Origin: Proteobacteria bacterium SG_bin4 | GTDB taxonomy: Bacteria > Pseudomonadota > Gammaproteobacteria > Burkholderiales > Nitrosomonadaceae | Assembly (NCBI GenBank): GCA_002083395.1 | Contig: LWDH01000044.1 | Location: forward strand, 50,572-114,571 | Direction: 5' to 3' | Length of the DNA: 64,000 nt | Shown here: in pieces, positions 61,830-64,000 of the stretch | Numbering within the stretch: the stretch's first letter is position 1 | Layout: every line of letters starts with the position of its first letter | Notes under the pieces: model-generated | Told to the model about the DNA's origin: nothing | Databases searched by the model: none | The model's input: only the letters and a program-made list of their open reading frames with translations | Program-made: the position numbers and the translations under genes

Positions 61830-61904
61830 GGTGGATGACGCTTCGCTGATCCACCCTACAAAAACCAACAATAGTAAGGTGCAATAACCGCAGGGCATTG
61901 CACC
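61830..61904. repeat. Hairpin and shortened palindromic repeat family 3
   Basis: GGTGGATGACGCTTCGCTGA TCCACC forms a strong hairpin at 61830-61855 just after the RT stop, followed at 61875-61904 by a shortened copy of the TAAGGTGCAATAA... palindrome. Possible terminator for the RT transcript. Confidence 0.6.
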
Positions 61905-61927
61905 GGAACAGTGGAGTGAACAGGCAA

Positions 61928-62218
61928 TTATCTGCGATGTTTCCAATAATCCGGATCGCGATGCAGGTTCATAATGGCCAGAATGAACAATCCATTGGGT
62001 TCAATCGAATACAAAACACCGTACGGGAAACGCCTGACCAGACAACGCCGGATATCGCCTTCCAAAACAGGCTATGCGTTCGGATAAATAAGCGAGCGTT
62101 GAATCGTTGTATATACCTCGATGGCAAAATCATAACCAAGTCCGGTTTCAATCTCCTCGTAATAGTCGATCGCTTGGTTAAATTCACTTTCCGCATCGGG
62201 GTGAAACCAGTAGCTCAT
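61928..62218 (-). pseudogene. ParE-family toxin with an in-frame amber codon
   Basis: The frame reads MSYWFHPDAESEFNQAIDYY ... RSLIYPNA, TAG at 62074-62072, then PVLEGDIRRCLVRRFPYGVL ... WKHRR. Family members have tryptophan at the stop position (YPNAWPVL), so a single TGG to TAG change kills the toxin. Everything else, including the basic C-terminus, is intact. The ATG overlaps the stop of the antitoxin gene. Confidence 0.85.
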
Positions 62219-62442
62219 TTTTGAAAACGCTGCCATACCCTGTCAAAGACTTCATTATCCGGCATCGCTGTACCAACCGGCCCGGTGCGCATTTCCATCA
62301 AGCGCTGGCGGGCGGTTGCAATCCATTTTTTATCAATTTCGGATTCAGGTTGATTGAGGCTGCGAAGCAGGGAATCGACGATCATCACGCGTTCTTCTAT
62401 TGGAAGTGCGGTAATTTCTTCGATCATTTTTTTTGGATTCAT
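62215..62442 (-). CDS. Addiction-module antitoxin component
   Basis: 75 residues: IEEITALPIEERVMIVDSLL then WIATARQRLMEMRTGPVGT is the pattern of the 'putative addiction module component' family that accompanies ParE toxins. The partner toxin downstream carries an amber codon, so this is now an orphan antitoxin. Confidence 0.82.
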   Translation of the reverse strand: MNPKKMIEEITALPIEERVMIVDSLLRSLNQPESEIDKKWIATARQRLMEMRTGPVGTAMPDNEVFDRVWQRFQK

Positions 62443-62575
62443 CGTTATTACCTCTCATGCAAATCGGTCACATCAATTCGTGCAACAATAACATCCAACT
62501 TGCTTTTCTTAACCGGCTGAATCGAATGAAAATGGAGCTAGAAGCCGACGAGCAGCGCCGCCCCATAAAATGTTA

Positions 62576-62683
62576 ACGAAACGCAGATTAATTCGCCGAA
62601 CAAGATGAGATGCGCGGCGGATGGAGCGCAAGAAACGGGATGTATCAATAGGATAGGCGAGTTACTCAGCGTTTCCTTTACTG
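62576..62683. repeat. Degenerate family 2 palindromic element
   Basis: About 108 bp with eroded ends (AACGAAACGCAGATTAATTC left, AGTTACTCAGCGTTTCCTT right) and interior GAGCGCAAGAAACGGGATGT, related to the elements at 11311 and 51081. It overlaps the end of the cupin gene. Confidence 0.6.
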
Positions 62684-63097
62684 TTTCTCGCCGCCTTGCG
62701 GTCCGTAGAAAACCACCCACGCCACAAAATCGTCGCTGAAATTCTCGAAGCGGTGTTGCGCACCGGCGGGTACGAACAGCACATCGTTCGGTTCAAACGG
62801 TATGCGTTGTTTTCCGTCGAAAAAGGTGCCCGTTCCTTTAACCACGATATACACTTCGTCTTGTCCATGCGGCGTTTGCGGGTCGTTGCCTCTTGGGGCA
62901 TAAACCAGCAAGCGCAAGGAACCACGTTCCATGCCGGTTGCATACCGCTCGCCTTCCGGCCCGGGAATTTTGGCTAGCACTTCGGCCAGCGTCGTGCGAG
63001 TGGGCGCAGATGCGGCAGTAGTTTGCGCAGCCGCGTTGAATCCCGCTAAAAGAAATATCAGGCTGAGTAGTAATGTTCGAACAATGGAATAGGTCAT
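62678..63097 (-). CDS. Exported cupin protein
   Basis: 139 residues. Signal peptide SIVRTLLLSLIFLLAGFNAAA. Cupin motif 1 with TPHGQDEVYIVVKGTGTFF (His and Glu metal ligands) and motif 2 NDVLFVPAGAQHRFENFSDD. Periplasmic; substrate unknown. The last codons (GGEKQ) fall at a palindromic element. Confidence 0.85.
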   Translation of the reverse strand: MTYSIVRTLLLSLIFLLAGFNAAAQTTAASAPTRTTLAEVLAKIPGPEGERYATGMERGSLRLLVYAPRGNDPQTPHGQDEVYIVVKGTGTFFDGKQRIPFEPNDVLFVPAGAQHRFENFSDDFVAWVVFYGPQGGEKQ

Positions 63098-63192
63098 CGC
63101 AAAATCCTCGTTGGTGATTCAATCAGGTAGGAATCTTCACTATCTGAACAAAATGCTGCTTTCTAATCATACCGGACAACCCTGCCGTATTG

Positions 63193-63225
63193 GCGCATTC
63201 TCCGCATCGGGGTGAAACCAGAAAC
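63193..63225 (-). pseudogene. Short remnant of a ParE 5' end
   Basis: CTGGTTTCACCCCGATGCGG reads WFHPDAENA, the same N-terminus as the ParE gene at 62218, but nothing follows. About 22 bp are identical to 62190-62211. Likely a leftover of another parE copy. Confidence 0.45.
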
Positions 63226-63268
63226 CATCGAAACAGCCTTTGGTTCCACCCGATTCAAAGACTAAAAC

Positions 63269-63883
63269 TTATCCGCGGATTCTGGCCATGCGGAATCCAA
63301 GCAAGGTCAGACCGGCGAGCAGCATCGCCCATTCGCCAGGCTCCGGTACTGCATTAATGTAGAAATCGTCGATGAAATAGCGGTCACGTCCACCGGTGGA
63401 TGGAAAAATGTAATTGAGTCCGACAAAACCGTCGATCGGGTCCGTCGATACAATACCGACAAATCCCGAAGCTGAGCTGCCAACCGGGACGATCGTCGAG
63501 CCGTTCAATTCGATGGCGCCCATACCGCCGCTGATGTAGTTAAAACCGAAGGCGTGCACCGGATTGGAAAAGTAGCCGCCGACTGCCGCGACAAAATTCG
63601 GCGCGGCGACGCCGCCGGTATCGGTGATGCCGTCGCTGTTATGAAACACGCTGGAGCTACAGCTTGCCAGCCCGAGATCGCAGGTACCGAAGGTGATCGC
63701 CGGGCTAAAGCTGCCGCCGCCGACAGTGACTGCCGGAGATCCGGCGAAGTCGATATAAGTAGAGGTTGCCCCGACCGCCGCCAAATAATCCGCTTGCGAG
63801 GTATACAACGTCACAGCGGCATGTGCCGAGGTACCGCCGATCAAGCCCAACATCATCAACGCACTAACGATGGTTTTTTTCAT
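63269..63883 (-). CDS. PEP-CTERM sorted exported protein
   Basis: 204 residues. Signal KKTIVSALMMLGLIGGTSAHA, then VTLYTSQADYLAAVG, a beta-rich domain and C-terminal VPEPGEWAMLLAGLTLLGFRMARIR, the exosortase sorting tail. Third PEP-CTERM gene in the window; the exosortase itself lies elsewhere. Confidence 0.88.
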   Translation of the reverse strand: MKKTIVSALMMLGLIGGTSAHAAVTLYTSQADYLAAVGATSTYIDFAGSPAVTVGGGSFSPAITFGTCDLGLASCSSSVFHNSDGITDTGGVAAPNFVAAVGGYFSNPVHAFGFNYISGGMGAIELNGSTIVPVGSSASGFVGIVSTDPIDGFVGLNYIFPSTGGRDRYFIDDFYINAVPEPGEWAMLLAGLTLLGFRMARIRG

Positions 63884-64000
63884 TGAAACGCTCCTATTGG
63901 AAAGTTTTTAAAAATAAACACTTTGTTACGAGAAGTTAATGTAGCGAAAGAAGAAAGCGGAGTCAAACCCTGAGGTCTCCCCACAAAACCTCATTGAGTT
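63884..64000. other. Window end, no gene seen
   Basis: 117 bp upstream of the PEP-CTERM gene; AT-rich, likely its promoter region. Nothing else recognised. Confidence 0.4.

Overview
The window looks like chromosome of a Gram-negative betaproteobacterium, most likely a Nitrosomonas-like member of the Nitrosomonadales. This is inferred from the protein style, three PEP-CTERM exported proteins, the rsmI/lpoA/yraN and trxA-rho-rpmE arrangements, glycogen genes and many short palindromic elements. No rRNA, tRNA, CRISPR array or transposase gene was found.

Layout. 0-3 kb: the 5' part of pyrC, then rsmI divergent from lpoA-yraN. 3-10 kb: an exported truncated globin, a VOC protein, glycogen phosphorylase and glucokinase, and a HerA-like ATPase. 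9.7-11.3 kb: a Pvc16/DUF4255 protein and a partner, an isolated piece of a contractile-injection-type locus split by a palindromic element. 11.4-17.2 kb: an arsenosugar-type cluster (TVP38-flavoreductase fusion, radical SAM enzyme, ArsM-like methyltransferase, two glycosyltransferases). 17.4-20.7 kb: ovothiol synthesis (ovoA, ovoB). 20.7-25.8 kb: an accessory stretch with toxin-antitoxin pairs, a vapBC relic, a lipoprotein and several repeat families. 25.8-34 kb: housekeeping and an Fbp-type iron importer with a Fur-like site. 34.1-42.1 kb: an unusual five-gene minus-strand block (DUF3750, two GTPases, a GH18-like protein and a 936-residue protein of unknown function). 42.3-55.3 kb: exported proteins, peptidoglycan enzymes, a hybrid histidine kinase, bacterioferritin and threonine catabolism.

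The most striking region is 55.3-62.5 kb. It holds a DUF4258 toxin-like pair, a HepT/MntA-type pair, and a 924-residue TIR-STAND-ATPase-formylglycine-enzyme-fold protein. The last 42 codons of that protein are the variable repeat of a diversity-generating retroelement (DGR). The template repeat lies 288 bp downstream. Over 127 aligned bases the two copies differ at 18 positions, and every one is an adenine in the template. An Avd-type accessory gene (on the opposite strand) and a DGR-type reverse transcriptase follow. The HepT/MntA pair and the TIR-STAND gene are preceded by near-identical copies of a roughly 65-bp promoter-like segment, so they may be co-regulated. The simplest reading is a self-diversifying immune or conflict sensor: the C-terminal lectin-like fold recognises a ligand and is rewritten by the retroelement, the STAND ATPase transduces, and the TIR domain is the effector.

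Several families of short palindromic elements (about 80-150 bp) are scattered between genes. One supplies the last codons of kbl, one separates the two injection-system genes, and one lies just upstream of the arsM-like gene.
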